A stretch of 64,000 bases of DNA from Bradyrhizobium sp. CB1717 (GTDB taxonomy: Bacteria > Pseudomonadota > Alphaproteobacteria > Rhizobiales > Xanthobacteraceae). Below, piece by piece: positions 26,049 through 37,848 of the stretch. The stretch is from assembly GCF_029714325.1 (NCBI RefSeq), contig NZ_CP121666.1, positions 1,116,001 through 1,180,000 on the forward strand. The letters are read 5' to 3'. Under the pieces are notes generated by a model. The model did not search any database. It saw only the letters and a program-made list of their open reading frames with translations, and was not told where the DNA came from. Each line of letters starts with the position of its first letter. Position 1 is the stretch's first letter. Made by a program: the position numbers and the translations under genes.

Positions 26049-26864
26049 TCAGGCCTTGAAATACGCGATCTGCGTCGTGGTCGCGAGCAGCCGGCCGTTC
26101 GGCGACCACAGCTCGGCGTTCTGGTCGGCGTAGCTCTTGTGCATGATCTTGGAATCGGCCGTCGCCAGCACGCGCGTGATGTCCTCGGCGGCGAGCTCGT
26201 CGCTGTCGGTGTGGAAATAGGTCGTCAGCGACACCGTGCCGAACGGCACCAGTTCGCGCCTGGCGTGGAAGATGCGGCCGAAGAAGGCGTCTGACATCGA
26301 CATCAGCGACAGCATGTCGAGCTGGCGCGGCGTGCGGTCGCTGATCCAGATCTTCGAGTAGGTGCTGGCGAGTTCGGCCTGCGGCGGGCCGATGCGCATC
26401 TCGCCCTCGACGAAGCGGAATTCATACTGGTTGGCCCAGGCCGCCGAGATTTTTGGGAACGGAAGCGTCTGTTCGAACGGCTTTGCGTCCGGGGCCTTCG
26501 CCACCCGGTGCTCCCAGGAGGGGCGGCGCTCGGCAAACACGGCGGTGGCGAGCGTCGCGACCTCGCCGCCGCCTTGCGACAGTTCGACGCTCCAGTGCTG
26601 GCTGGAGCGGTTGGCCTTCACCAGCCGCACGTCGAGATCGAACGGGCCCTTGGCGATCGGCGCGCAGTAATTGACGGTGAGGGCCAGCGGATCGCCGGCG
26701 CGTTCGGGATGGTCGATCAGCGCGCGCAAAATGGTCGCGGCAGTGGCGCCGCCGAACGGGCCGACAAAGGCCCAGTAATCGTCGCTGGTGTGCCCCTGCC
26801 AACTGCTGTCACCCGCGGTGATGCGGGTGGCGTCGTCGAACGGGTGCGGGAGCTTGGCGTGCAT
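26049..26864 (-). CDS. Acyl-CoA thioesterase family protein (TesB-like double hot-dog)
   Basis: 271 residues. WAFVGPFGGATAATILRAL and the following PLALTVNYCAPI form the first hot-dog half; ELVPFGTVSLTTYFHTD and the C-terminal LWSPNGRLLATTTQIAYFKA form the second. This matches the 4HBT_3 thioesterases that hydrolyse acyl-CoA. The acyl chain specificity is unknown. It is flanked on both sides by copies of the cgtcattgcgag repeat, so it is probably transcribed alone. Confidence 0.85.
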   Translation of the reverse strand: MHAKLPHPFDDATRITAGDSSWQGHTSDDYWAFVGPFGGATAATILRALIDHPERAGDPLALTVNYCAPIAKGPFDLDVRLVKANRSSQHWSVELSQGGGEVATLATAVFAERRPSWEHRVAKAPDAKPFEQTLPFPKISAAWANQYEFRFVEGEMRIGPPQAELASTYSKIWISDRTPRQLDMLSLMSMSDAFFGRIFHARRELVPFGTVSLTTYFHTDSDELAAEDITRVLATADSKIMHKSYADQNAELWSPNGRLLATTTQIAYFKA

Positions 26865-26889
26865 TGTCGGTCCTCGATGTCTCCGCGAC

Positions 26890-26969
26890 CGTCATTGCGA
26901 GCGCAGCGAAGCAATCCAGAGTCTTTCCGCGGAGACAGTCTGGATTGCTTCGCTGCGCTCGCAATGACG
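26890..26969. repeat. Intergenic 'cgtcattgcgag' inverted repeat, copy 2
   Basis: Same ends as copy 1: cgtcattgcgagcgcagcg and the mirror cgctgcgctcgcaatgacg. Just upstream of the thioesterase gene. Confidence 0.85.
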
Positions 26970-26981
26970 GTGTCTCAGGCG

Positions 26982-27006
26982 ACGGCGTCTGCCTCACAGA
27001 CGCCGT
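26982..27006 (-). terminator. Hairpin downstream of glgP (possible terminator)
   Basis: ACGGCGTCTG-N5-CAGACGCCGT is a perfect 10-bp stem about 90 bp past the glgP stop. It has no T run on the minus strand, so it may be an mRNA 3'-end stabiliser instead. Confidence 0.4.
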
Positions 27007-27092
27007 TCCTGGGGATGACGACGATCATATCATCATCCGCTTGCCGAGATGCAACAACCTCGCAGGTAACGCCGATTTCACGCCGCGGAAAA

Positions 27093-29618
<2,526 letters not shown>

Positions 29619-29812
29619 TTCCTGGTCGAAACAACACCACTAAACCTACGCGTCCTGCCCCTGCACCGGAACCATCGCTGGCGCGGCCGTGCACTGCGCT
29701 GGCGTAAATTTATGCAAGGAATGGGCCGTTTGGGAACCCGGACGAGCACGGAAAGACGCGGATTTCCTGCTAGAATGGCGGCCAATTCAGCCAGCAGTGT
29801 GGAGGAGACGCC

Positions 29813-30046
29813 ATGCGACTGTTGATCGAAATCGCCGCCGCCACGTTCCTCGTCGTCTGCATCACCGCCTCCAGCGCGGCATTCGCCGCCGGCAAGACCG
29901 GCCGCAGCGCCGACGGCCTCAGCTGCGGCTTTGCCGTCCCGCAAAACGCCTCGCCCGCCGCCCGCTGCGCCGTCATCAAGCGCCAATGCGGCGGCAAGTT
30001 CTATGCGAATGCGTGCGGGGACAGGTTGATGTCGGCGGCGAATTGA
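29813..30046 (+). CDS. Small secreted cysteine-containing protein
   Basis: 77 residues. A signal peptide (LLIEIAAATFLVVCITASSAAFA) gives a mature chain of about 52 residues with four Cys (SCGF, ARCAV, QCGG, NACGD) that could form two disulfides in the periplasm. GTGGAGGAGACGCC upstream is a good ribosome site for the ATG at 29813. Divergent from glgP. I do not recognise the family. Confidence 0.65.
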   Translation: MRLLIEIAAATFLVVCITASSAAFAAGKTGRSADGLSCGFAVPQNASPAARCAVIKRQCGGKFYANACGDRLMSAAN

Positions 30047-30100
30047 GGAGAGGGTGACGCTGCGGATGCAGCGTTGCTTGAGCGCCAGCTCCCACCACAT

Positions 30101-30134
30101 CGTCGTCCTGGCGAAAGCCGGGACCCATTACCCC
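30101..30134. repeat. Left arm of an inverted repeat enclosing a GIY-YIG pseudogene
   Basis: cgtcgtcctggcgaaagccg followed by ggacccattacccc. It is the reverse complement, with small differences, of the right arm at 30463-30496. The same arms occur at 48742-48880 with only about 55 bp between them. Confidence 0.82.
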
Positions 30135-30139
30135 GACCG

Positions 30140-30430
30140 TCAGATGAGGCCCGATCGGTCATTCCAGTCCGGGTTTTCTTGCTCGATCAGTTTGATCTTC
30201 CAGTCGCGCTTCCAGAACTTCAGCTGCTTCTCACGCGCGATGGCTTCCTGCGGCGTCGCGAACGCTTCGACGTGAACGAGGCGGAAGATCTTGTACTTCT
30301 GCACGAACTTGGAGCCGCGACCTGAGCGGTGCTATTCGAGCCGCATGCGGATGTCATTGGTAACGCCGATGTACAGCGTCCCGTGATGTCGGCTCGCAAG
30401 GATGTAGACGCAGCAACTGCCTGCGCTCAT
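30140..30430 (-). pseudogene. GIY-YIG nuclease superfamily protein, interrupted by an amber codon
   Basis: The minus-strand frame from 30430 reads CCVYILASRHHGTLYIGVTN, then MRLE, a TAG at codon 33, then HRSGRGSKFVQKYKIFRLV and on to a normal stop at codon 97. YIL...LYIG is the GIY-YIG catalytic core, and the downstream REKQLKFWKRDWKIKLIE is typical of the small UPF0213/YhbQ-like family. A single CAG-to-TAG change would explain the break, so it is a recent pseudogene (or a readthrough gene). It lies exactly between two repeat arms. Confidence 0.8.
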
Positions 30431-30462
30431 GTGGCTCGAGCTCGCCAATGCAAACTCTGACC

Positions 30463-30496
30463 GGGGTAATGGGTCCTGGCTTTCGCCAGGACGACG
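30463..30496. repeat. Right arm of the inverted repeat enclosing the GIY-YIG pseudogene
   Basis: ggggtaatgggtcctggc then tttcgccaggacgacg, complementary to 30101-30134. Confidence 0.82.
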
Positions 30497-30623
30497 ATCT
30501 CAACAATTGATCTTACATCACCGGAACAAATTAAGAACACTTTAGCAAGTCTTTGATATATCATTGTGATTCGGCGCGTTGCCGACACAATATCTAGCGT
30601 TTGCCCGACTTTGCGAGGACTAC

Positions 30624-31055
30624 ATGTCCACCATTGCCTTCGACCAGTTTGCCCTCACCCGGATCGCCGATTTCGCGCGGTCGCTGTCGCGGCTGCATCA
30701 GGCGGCGCGGCGGCAGAGAATCGATGACGACCAGTTCGATCGCGAGTTCAACGCGGTGTGCCAGTCGATCTGGGGCTACACCATCGACGACATCAGCGAC
30801 GATCTGTTCTCGGTCGAGGATCATCTGTTTCTCGACACGCTGGACGAAGCGCATGCGCGCATCTTCGCGGCCGAGCAGGGTTATGACCTCATAGGCGAGG
30901 CGGGCATGCTCACGGACTGGTGGGGATTCTGCTGGATGATCCTGGCTGAGAAGCGCGGTTTGCTCACGGCCGAGAACCGCGCAGCCGCGCGCGCGGCGAT
31001 CGAGGAGAAATATCTGGCGGCGCCGAACGTGATCGGGGTGATCATCGGGAGGTGA
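30624..31055 (+). CDS. Conserved-looking hypothetical cytoplasmic protein
   Basis: 143 residues from MSTIAFDQFALTRIADFARS, with GAGGA 5 nt upstream. Acidic and helical, with two Trp-containing segments (QSIWGYTIDDISDD, LTDWWGFCWMILAEKRGLL). No signal peptide or membrane segment and no recognisable catalytic motif. The start at 30579 offered by the open frame lacks a ribosome site. Function unknown. A cgtcattgcgag repeat follows directly. Confidence 0.7.
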   Translation: MSTIAFDQFALTRIADFARSLSRLHQAARRQRIDDDQFDREFNAVCQSIWGYTIDDISDDLFSVEDHLFLDTLDEAHARIFAAEQGYDLIGEAGMLTDWWGFCWMILAEKRGLLTAENRAAARAAIEEKYLAAPNVIGVIIGR

Positions 31056-31062
31056 GTGCCTC

Positions 31063-31149
31063 CGTCATTGCGAGCGCAGCGAAGCAATCCAGAATCTTTC
31101 CGCGGAAGGATTCTGGATTGCTTCGTCGCAAGGGCTCCTCGCAATGACG
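31063..31149. repeat. Intergenic 'cgtcattgcgag' inverted repeat, copy 3
   Basis: cgtcattgcgagcgcagcga to gggctcctcgcaatgacgg, with gcaatccagaat/attctggattgc inner arms, between convergent genes. Confidence 0.85.
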
Positions 31150-31167
31150 GCTTGGAGAGAGTTGGGC

Positions 31168-31986
31168 CTACTCCAGTCCCGCCCGCTTCGCCGGCTTCTG
31201 CGTCTTCGGCACCGTCACATCAGGCAGCGTCTCGCGCACGATCTCGGCCGGGGCCGGCGCATCGGCCGACACCGTTTCCGCGCGCACCGGGGCCACCTTC
31301 ATCTCGCCGAGACGGGCGCGGACCTGCGCGGTGAGGCCGGGATAGGAGGCGACCGGCGTGAAGTCGGCAGCCTGGTCGTTGCCGACGCGGATGCCGGTAT
31401 AGGCAACGAGGCCGTCGCTGGTCGCGATGACGTCGCCGGCTTTCAGCGAGGAGTCGAGCGCGAGATCGACCGGGGCAAGGCCGGCCGGCTCGCGGCCGTT
31501 GCAGGTGCAGTCCGACCGCAGCGCCTTGCGATAGGCGAACGCATTCTCGCTGTCGGCGTAGCGCTCGCCGGTCTGGGAATAGGCGCCGTCGATAGAGGAG
31601 CCGAAATAGACCTTGGTCGCGCTGGCGGGACAGAATGCCTGACACATCTGTGCGGGGGAGGCGAGGCCACGCATCAGCGGAAAATATTTGCCGTCACAGC
31701 TGCGCACGCAGAAGGCAGGTCCTGAACCGCCGGCCGCGGCCGAGCGCGTCGGCGGCACATATTGCGAGGTTGCAGCATTCTGCTGGCCGGTGAAGGGATC
31801 GGTGTAGGAGTTCGCCTGCTGCGGCACCTCACGCTGCGGTCGCTGCTGCTGCATTCCGCCGAAGAGGAAGTCGAACAGGCCCTCGGCCGAAACCGGGGCG
31901 GGAGCCGCGAGCGTCGGCGCTGCAAGCATGGCGGCCACAAGCATCGCGCGACGCCGCCGGCGCGCATGGGACATGACTGTACGCAA
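31168..31986 (-). CDS. DUF2865 domain-containing exported protein
   Basis: 272 residues. The TTG at 31986 is preferred over the ATG at 31974 because GGAG lies 6 nt before the TTG. A twin-arginine-rich N-terminus and hydrophobic stretch (RRRAMLVAAMLAAPTLAAP) form a signal sequence. The mature part has a Gln-rich linker and a Cys-rich core: FCVRSCDGKYFPLM, MCQAFCPAS, DCTCNGR, typical of DUF2865 proteins of Rhizobiales. The Cys pattern suggests disulfides in the periplasm. The C-terminal tail is Pro/Ala/Lys-rich. Function unknown. Confidence 0.82.
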   Translation of the reverse strand: MRTVMSHARRRRRAMLVAAMLAAPTLAAPAPVSAEGLFDFLFGGMQQQRPQREVPQQANSYTDPFTGQQNAATSQYVPPTRSAAAGGSGPAFCVRSCDGKYFPLMRGLASPAQMCQAFCPASATKVYFGSSIDGAYSQTGERYADSENAFAYRKALRSDCTCNGREPAGLAPVDLALDSSLKAGDVIATSDGLVAYTGIRVGNDQAADFTPVASYPGLTAQVRARLGEMKVAPVRAETVSADAPAPAEIVRETLPDVTVPKTQKPAKRAGLE

Positions 31987-32192
31987 TGCCTACTCCACCC
32001 GACGCTACTGAACCGGGCCGAGACCGAGCGGTCTCAGCACATGATTCACCATAAGGCGCGATGGTAAATGAGCAGTTGAGCGGAGGCGGTTTCAAGACGA
32101 GGCGGTGGCCTCTTTAAGGCCGAGCGCAGCTTTGGATGGATGGTTGCTTCCGGGGCACACCGAGGCATGACGGCGAAAGATGTTTCGCCGCG

Positions 32193-32756
32193 TCAAGCCT
32201 TCAGGAACTCCGACGCCTTGTACAGCGAGCGGAACGGCAGGCCGGCCGCACCGAACGTGTCGGTGGCGCCTTCCTCGCGGTCGACCATGGTCAGCACCAG
32301 CACCACTTCGGCGCCGGTCTCGCGCACGGATTCCACCGCTTTCATCGCCGAGCCGCCTGTCGTGGTGACGTCCTCGACGATCACGACGCGCTTGCCGGCC
32401 AACGTCTCGCCCTTGGGCAGGCCCTCGATCGCGAGCTTGGCGCCGTGCTCCTTCGGCTTCTTGCGCACGAAGAACGCCGCGATGGGATGGCCCTTGATCC
32501 AGGAGATCTGCGCCAGCGCGCCGGCGAGCGGCACCGCGCCCATCTCGAGCCCGCCGATGAAATCGAGCTGGTCGTCCTTCAGCGCCTCATAGGTCAGCTC
32601 GGCCAGCAGCGTCGCGCCCTCGGGGTCGAGCATGGTCGGCTTGAGGTTGAAGTAGAAATCGCTCTTGCGGCCCGACGCGAGCGTCACCTCGCCACGGCCG
32701 AAAGAGCGCCGGCGGATGATCTCGAACAGGCGGGCGCGGGAAGCGGATTTCGACAC
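32193..32756 (-). CDS. pyrE: Orotate phosphoribosyltransferase
   Basis: 187 residues from the GTG at 32756; GAGGG lies 6 nt upstream and the family alignment starts here ([18 protein letters not shown]). It makes OMP from orotate and PRPP in pyrimidine synthesis. The PRPP-binding loop [18 protein letters not shown] is intact, as are [13 protein letters not shown] and [10 protein letters not shown] (the flexible catalytic loop). Monocistronic. Confidence 0.93.
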   Translation of the reverse strand: MSKSASRARLFEIIRRRSFGRGEVTLASGRKSDFYFNLKPTMLDPEGATLLAELTYEALKDDQLDFIGGLEMGAVPLAGALAQISWIKGHPIAAFFVRKKPKEHGAKLAIEGLPKGETLAGKRVVIVEDVTTTGGSAMKAVESVRETGAEVVLVLTMVDREEGATDTFGAAGLPFRSLYKASEFLKA

Positions 32757-32959
32757 GGCGGTCCCTCGAACAGCGTTTTTGGAGGAGGCGGAATTTATCC
32801 GCGACGGCGGCGACATTCCAGTGGGGGCAGGCCCCGCAAGACCACCGTCAACAGGGCATCGCCCGCGGCGACAGGACAGCCACCATGCCCGACCGCTGGT
32901 TGAAAGACCGCAATGTCCTGGGTTAGTGGGATGCCAGCAATGCGGGAAGGAACAGCCAC

Positions 32960-33586
32960 ATGACCATCGAGCTCCACACCTGGAATACGCCGAACGGCCG
33001 GAAAATCTCGGTCGCGCTCGAGGAGATGGGGCTGCCCTACAAGGTGATCCCGGTGAACATCAGCAAGGGCGAGCAGATGGCGCCGGAGTTCCTCAAGCTC
33101 TCACCCAACAACAAGATTCCCGCCATCGTCGACCCCGAGGGGCCCGACGGCAAGCCCGTCAGCATCTTCGAGTCCGGCGCGATCCTGCTCTATCTCGGTG
33201 AAAAGACCGGCAAATTCCTGCCGAAATCGCTTGCCGGGCGCATCCCGGTCTACGAATGGCTGATGTGGCAGATGGGCGGATTCGGCCCGATGCCCGGCCA
33301 GGTGCACCATTTCATCGCGCTCGAGAACGAGCAGGACCGCGCCTATGGCCTGAAGCGCTACATGGCCGAGACCCGCCGGCTCTACGGCGTGCTCGACCGC
33401 CGGCTTGAGGGGCGCGATTTCGTCGCCGGCGACCTCTCGGTTGCCGATTTTGCCATTTTGGGCTGGGCCTGGCGCCATCCTCGCCACAAGGTTGAGCTGA
33501 CCGACTTCCCCAACGTCAAGCGCTGGTACGAGGCCCTGATGGCCCGCCCGGGAGTGAAGCGCGGGATGGACGCGAAGCTGGATTGA
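32960..33586 (+). CDS. Glutathione S-transferase (YfcG/YghU-like, nu class)
   Basis: 208 residues. The N-terminal thioredoxin fold ([21 protein letters not shown]) has the Thr/Asn active-site pair of nu-class GSTs in TWNTPNG, with NKIPAI (cis-Pro) and FESGAIL for glutathione binding; the C-terminal helical domain includes [14 protein letters not shown]. Related enzymes have disulfide-bond oxidoreductase activity on glutathione disulfide. GGAAGGAACAGCCAC precedes the ATG. Confidence 0.92.
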   Translation: MTIELHTWNTPNGRKISVALEEMGLPYKVIPVNISKGEQMAPEFLKLSPNNKIPAIVDPEGPDGKPVSIFESGAILLYLGEKTGKFLPKSLAGRIPVYEWLMWQMGGFGPMPGQVHHFIALENEQDRAYGLKRYMAETRRLYGVLDRRLEGRDFVAGDLSVADFAILGWAWRHPRHKVELTDFPNVKRWYEALMARPGVKRGMDAKLD

Positions 33587-33596
33587 TTGGACGCTC

Positions 33597-33746
33597 TTAC
33601 CCTCTCCCCTTGCTTGTGGGAGAGGGTGGCTCGCCGCAGGGCGGCGAGACGGGTGAGGGGTCTCCATCCTCACGAACGGTCCTGCCCGCGGAGAGAACCC
33701 CTCATCCGGCGCTTCGCGCCACCTTCTCCCGCAAGGGGAGAAGGAA
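33597..33746. repeat. Intergenic 'ccctctccccttgc...aaggggag' repeat, copy 1
   Basis: Fills the 169-bp gap between the convergent GST and LysE genes. Several nested hairpins: ctctcccc/gggagag, gcggcgagacgggtgagggg/cccctcatcc, cttctcccgcaaggggagaag. Confidence 0.75.
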
Positions 33747-33755
33747 GAAAGAAGC

Positions 33756-34391
33756 TCATACCTTCTTTGCTTCCACCGCCATCCTGACCGCGAGCCCGGC
33801 GAGCACCGTGCCCATCAGCCAGCGCTGCACCAGCATCCAGCTCGGCCGGCTCGCCAGGAACAGCGCGATCGATCCGGCGGCGAGCGCGATCATCGCATTG
33901 ACGCTGACGCTGATCGCGATCTGGATCGCACCCAGCACCACCGACTGCGTCAGCACGCTGCCGGCTGTGGGATCGATGAACTGCGGCAGCAGTGCCAGAT
34001 ACAGCATCGCGATCTTGGGGTTGAGCAGATTGGTGACGAAGCCCATCGCGAACAATTTGCGCGGGCTGTCGATGGCGAGCTTTTTCAACTGGAACGGCGA
34101 GCGGCCGCCCGGCTTCACCGCCTGCCAGGCGAGCCAGAGCAGATAACCGGCGCCGGCAAAGCGCAGCGCGTCATAGGCGAAGGGAATGGCGAGCAGCAGC
34201 GCCGTAATGCCGAACGCCGCGCACAGCATGTAGAACACGAAGCCCAGTGCCACGCCGCCGAGCGAGACGATGCCGGCCGCCGGCCCCTGCGTGATCGAGC
34301 GCGAGATCAGATAGATCATGTTCGGCCCGGGCGTTAGCACGAGACCGAGGCAGACGAGGGCGAAGCCGAGCAGTGCGGGGGTGTGGGGCAT
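33756..34391 (-). CDS. LysE family amino-acid/metabolite exporter
   Basis: 211 residues and about six transmembrane helices. The family signature is at the N-terminus: LLGFALVCLGLVLTPGPNMIYLISRS. Helix 3 with the YLLWLAWQAVK and the central GFVTNLLNPKIAMLYLALLPQF are characteristic. These carriers export lysine, threonine, homoserine lactones or similar; the substrate is unknown. Flanked by repeats on both sides, so probably single. Confidence 0.9.
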   Translation of the reverse strand: MPHTPALLGFALVCLGLVLTPGPNMIYLISRSITQGPAAGIVSLGGVALGFVFYMLCAAFGITALLLAIPFAYDALRFAGAGYLLWLAWQAVKPGGRSPFQLKKLAIDSPRKLFAMGFVTNLLNPKIAMLYLALLPQFIDPTAGSVLTQSVVLGAIQIAISVSVNAMIALAAGSIALFLASRPSWMLVQRWLMGTVLAGLAVRMAVEAKKV

Positions 34392-34499
34392 GAGCGAACC
34401 GGTGCGGGAGATGCAGAGGTTCTAGTATGAGCGGGATCGCGGGGCCATCGCGCAATTGCTCGGAGGACAAATTGAGCCTCTCGCCGCGTACTCGCTGCG

Positions 34500-34660
34500 C
34501 TCCCTCGCCCCGTTCTTACGGGGCCGCGACGAGCTTCGCTCGCGCTGGGAGGGTTGGGGTGAGGGGCTCTTTCCACACGGGCGGTCGTCGATAGACCTGT
34601 ACCCCCTCACCCGGATCGCAAGGGCGATCCGACCTCTCCCCGCAAGCCGGGAGAGGTAAG
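34500..34660. repeat. Intergenic 'ccctctcccc' repeat, copy 2
   Basis: Ends cccctcacccggatcgcaag, then ggcgatccgacctctccccgc. This end is nearly identical to 58410-58460. It lies between lysE and polA in a 278-bp gap with no gene. Confidence 0.75.
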
Positions 34661-34669
34661 AGAAGGGCC

Positions 34670-37600
34670 TTAATGCGCCTCGTCCCAATTGTTCGCTGCG
34701 CGCGCATCGACATGCAGCGGCACCGAGAGCAGCACGGCCGGGAACGGCGCGTCCTGCATGACCTTCTGCACGACCGGCAGCGTCGCTTCGACCTCTGCCT
34801 CCGGCACCTCGAAGATCAATTCGTCATGCACCTGGAGCAGCATCTGCGCCGAGAGCTTCTTCTCGGCGAGCGCGTCCTCCACCCGCGTCATGGCGCGGCG
34901 GATGATGTCCGCGGCGGTGCCCTGGAGACGGGCGTTGATCGCGGCGCGCTCATTGAAGGCGCGCACCGAGGCATTCGAGGCCTTGATGTCGGGGTAGTGG
35001 CACTTGCGGCCGAACAGCGTGGTGACATAGCCGTGGCTGCGGCAGAAATCGCGCGTCTCGTCCATGTAGGCGCGGATGCCGGGGAAGCGCTCGAAGTATT
35101 TCTTGATGTAGGCGGAAGCTTCTTCGCGCGCGATGCCGAGCTGGTTGGCGAGGCCGAACGCCGAGATACCGTAGATGATACCGAAATTGATCGCCTTGGC
35201 GCGGCGGCGGATCTCGCTCGGCATGCCCTTGATCGGCACACCGAACATTTCGGAGGCGGTCATGGCGTGAATGTCGAGCCCGTCGCGAAACGCCTGTTTC
35301 AGCACGGGAATGTCGGCGATCTCGGCGAGCAGCCTGAGCTCGATCTGCGAATAGTCGGCGGACACCAGCTTGTGTCCAGGTGTCGCGATGAAGGCGCGCC
35401 GAATCTTGCGGCCGTCCTCGGTGCGTACCGGGATGTTCTGCAAGTTGGGCTCGTTCGACGAGAGCCGGCCCGTCGTGGTCGCCGCCAGCGCGTAGGTCGT
35501 GTGCACGCGATGCGTCTGCGGATTGACATAGGTCGGCAGCGCGTCGGTATAGGTCGATTTCAGTTTTGAAACCTGCCGCCACTCCAAAATCTTCCGCGGA
35601 AAATCGTGGCCCTGCTCAGCGAGGTCGTCGAGCACCTGTGCGGTGGTCGACCACGCGCCGGTCTTGGTCTTGGTGCCGCCGGACAATCCCATCTTGCCGA
35701 ACAGGATGTCGCCGATCTGCTTGGGGCTGCCGACATTGACGGGCTCGCCCGCGATCTCCTGGATCTCGGCTTCGACGCGCGCCGCCGTCTGGGCGAAGTC
35801 GCCGGAAAGCCGCGACAGCACCTGGCGGTCGATCGAGATGCCGCGTCGCTCCATGCGCGCGAGCACGGACACCAGCGGCCGCTCCAGCGTCTCGTAGACA
35901 GTGGCCATGTGCTCGGCGACAAGGCGCGGCTTCAGCACGCGCCAGACCCGCAGGGCCATGTCGGCGCCTTCGGCCGACAGCGGCGCGGCCTTGTCGATCG
36001 GCACCTGGTCGAAGGTGATCTTGCCCTTGCCGCTGCCGATCAGCTCGCTCTCCTTGAGCATGGCGTGGCCGAACCAGCGCTCGGACAGCTGCTCCAGCGC
36101 GTGCGAGCCGCGGCCGGCGTCGAGCACGTAGGAGATCAGGAGCGCATCGTCGATGTTGCGCAGGGTGATGCCGTGCTGCGCCAGCATCACCGCGGTGAAT
36201 TTGACGTCGAAGCCGATCTTGAGAATGCCTGCCGATTCCAGCACCGGCCGCAGCGCTTCGATCGCATCGGCATGCTTGACCTGGTCGGGCGCCAGGCCCG
36301 CGTCGAACAGGCCGCCGCCGCCGCCGGACTGCTTGTGCGCCAGCGGCACATAGCAGGCCTCGTTCGGCGCCAGCGCCAGCGCGATGCCGCAGAGATCGGC
36401 CTGCATCGGATCGATGCTGTTCGCCTTGATCTCGATCGAGACATGACCGGTGTCGTGGATGCGCGCGATGAAGGCATTGAGCTCCGTCAGCGACTTGATC
36501 GCCTGATACTTGGCTCGGTCGACCGGCAGCTTACGGAGCGCCTCTTCGCGCGCTGCGGCGAGCGAGATCGGCCCGCCCTTGGGGCTCGCGGCCTTATCCT
36601 CTTTGCCCGCTGATTTGTTGGGCTCGTTCGGCCGGGCCTGCGGCGCCGCGCCAGACCCCGGCGCGGGCACGACGTCCGAGGGCGGCAGTGGCGAGAAGAC
36701 GCTGGCGCCGCTGGCATAGCCGGGATCGGCGTCCACGTTGGAGGGGTCGATCTGCGAATACTCGGCGACGCGACGCGTCAGCGTGGTGAACTCCATCGCC
36801 TTCAGGAACGCGATCAGCTTGCGCGCATCCGGCTCGTGGACCGCGAGGTCGTCGAGCGGCACCTCCAGATCGACCTTGTCGTCGAGCAGCACGAGCTGCC
36901 GCGAGATGCGCGCCTTCTCGGCGTTCTCGAGCAGTGCCTCGCGCCGCTTCGGCTGCTTGATCTCGGTGGCGCGGAACAGGAGCTGTTCGAGGTCGCCATA
37001 TTCGGTGATCAGCTGCGCCGCGGTCTTGATGCCGATGCCGGGCACGCCGGGCACGTTGTCGGTGGAATCGCCGGCGAGCGCCTGCACCTCGACCACCTTC
37101 TCCGGCGGCACGCCGAACTTCTCGATCACTTCGGGGATGCCGATGCGGCGATCCTTCATGGTGTCGTACATCATGATCTTGTCGTTCACGAGCTGCATCA
37201 AATCCTTGTCGGAGGACACGATGGTCGTGGTGGCGCCGCGCGCGGAAGCTTGCCGGGCGTAAGTCGCAATGAGATCGTCGGCTTCGAAGCCCACCTGTTC
37301 CAGGCAGGGCAGGTCGAAGGCGCGCACCGCTTCGCGGATCAGCGCGAATTGCGGGATCAGGTCATCCGGGGCTGGCGGGCGGTGTGCCTTGTAGTCGGGA
37401 TAGATCTTGTTGCGGAAGGTGATTTCCGACTTGTCGAAGATGATCGCCAGATGCGTCGGCCGGTCGCTCTCGGGCATGTCGCGTAGCAGCTTCCACAGCA
37501 TGTTGCAGAAGCCGAGCACAGCATTGACTTGCAAGCCGTCGGACTTGCGGTTCAGCGGCGGCAGCGCGTGATAGGCGCGGAAGATGTAGCCGGAACCATC

Positions 37601-37747
37601 GACCAGGAAGATATGGTCGCCCTTGCCGGCCGCCTTTGCCGCGACCGGTTTGGCAGCAGCTGTCGCAGCAGCGGCCTTGGTGTCAGCAGCCTTTGGTGCG
37701 GCCTTGGTGTCAGCTTTGGCGGAGGTCTTCGGGGAGGATTTGGGCAT
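34670..37747 (-). CDS. polA: DNA polymerase I with degenerate 3'-5' exonuclease motifs
   Basis: 1025 residues, longer than usual because of an Ala/Lys/Thr-rich N-terminal tail of about 43 residues. The 5'-nuclease domain is intact (FLVDGSGYIFRAYHALPP, GFEADDLIATYA, VSSDKDLMQLV). The polymerase motifs are intact: A (DYSQIELRLLAE), B (RRAKAINFGIIYG) and C (QVHDELIFEVP). In the 3'-5' exonuclease domain the Exo I DxE is replaced (SIEIKANS, about 435), Exo II Asp by Thr (GFDVKFTAV, about 514) and Exo III YxxxD by LSAEG (about 594). Polymerase and nick translation are expected; proofreading is probably absent. Confidence 0.96.
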   Translation of the reverse strand: MPKSSPKTSAKADTKAAPKAADTKAAAATAAAKPVAAKAAGKGDHIFLVDGSGYIFRAYHALPPLNRKSDGLQVNAVLGFCNMLWKLLRDMPESDRPTHLAIIFDKSEITFRNKIYPDYKAHRPPAPDDLIPQFALIREAVRAFDLPCLEQVGFEADDLIATYARQASARGATTTIVSSDKDLMQLVNDKIMMYDTMKDRRIGIPEVIEKFGVPPEKVVEVQALAGDSTDNVPGVPGIGIKTAAQLITEYGDLEQLLFRATEIKQPKRREALLENAEKARISRQLVLLDDKVDLEVPLDDLAVHEPDARKLIAFLKAMEFTTLTRRVAEYSQIDPSNVDADPGYASGASVFSPLPPSDVVPAPGSGAAPQARPNEPNKSAGKEDKAASPKGGPISLAAAREEALRKLPVDRAKYQAIKSLTELNAFIARIHDTGHVSIEIKANSIDPMQADLCGIALALAPNEACYVPLAHKQSGGGGGLFDAGLAPDQVKHADAIEALRPVLESAGILKIGFDVKFTAVMLAQHGITLRNIDDALLISYVLDAGRGSHALEQLSERWFGHAMLKESELIGSGKGKITFDQVPIDKAAPLSAEGADMALRVWRVLKPRLVAEHMATVYETLERPLVSVLARMERRGISIDRQVLSRLSGDFAQTAARVEAEIQEIAGEPVNVGSPKQIGDILFGKMGLSGGTKTKTGAWSTTAQVLDDLAEQGHDFPRKILEWRQVSKLKSTYTDALPTYVNPQTHRVHTTYALAATTTGRLSSNEPNLQNIPVRTEDGRKIRRAFIATPGHKLVSADYSQIELRLLAEIADIPVLKQAFRDGLDIHAMTASEMFGVPIKGMPSEIRRRAKAINFGIIYGISAFGLANQLGIAREEASAYIKKYFERFPGIRAYMDETRDFCRSHGYVTTLFGRKCHYPDIKASNASVRAFNERAAINARLQGTAADIIRRAMTRVEDALAEKKLSAQMLLQVHDELIFEVPEAEVEATLPVVQKVMQDAPFPAVLLSVPLHVDARAANNWDEAH

Positions 37748-37848
37748 GGCCGCAATGTATGAATTTTTGCGGGGTTTGACAGCCTTGGGAGGGGGATTTT
37801 TGGCTCACGGGCGCCGCTATCCCCACTGTCGTTTCCCGCATCCTCCGC

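Noticed and set aside
31063..31149. Possible attachment site or IS end
   Set aside because: It is one of at least four copies of the same intergenic palindrome; no transposase or target duplication is near.
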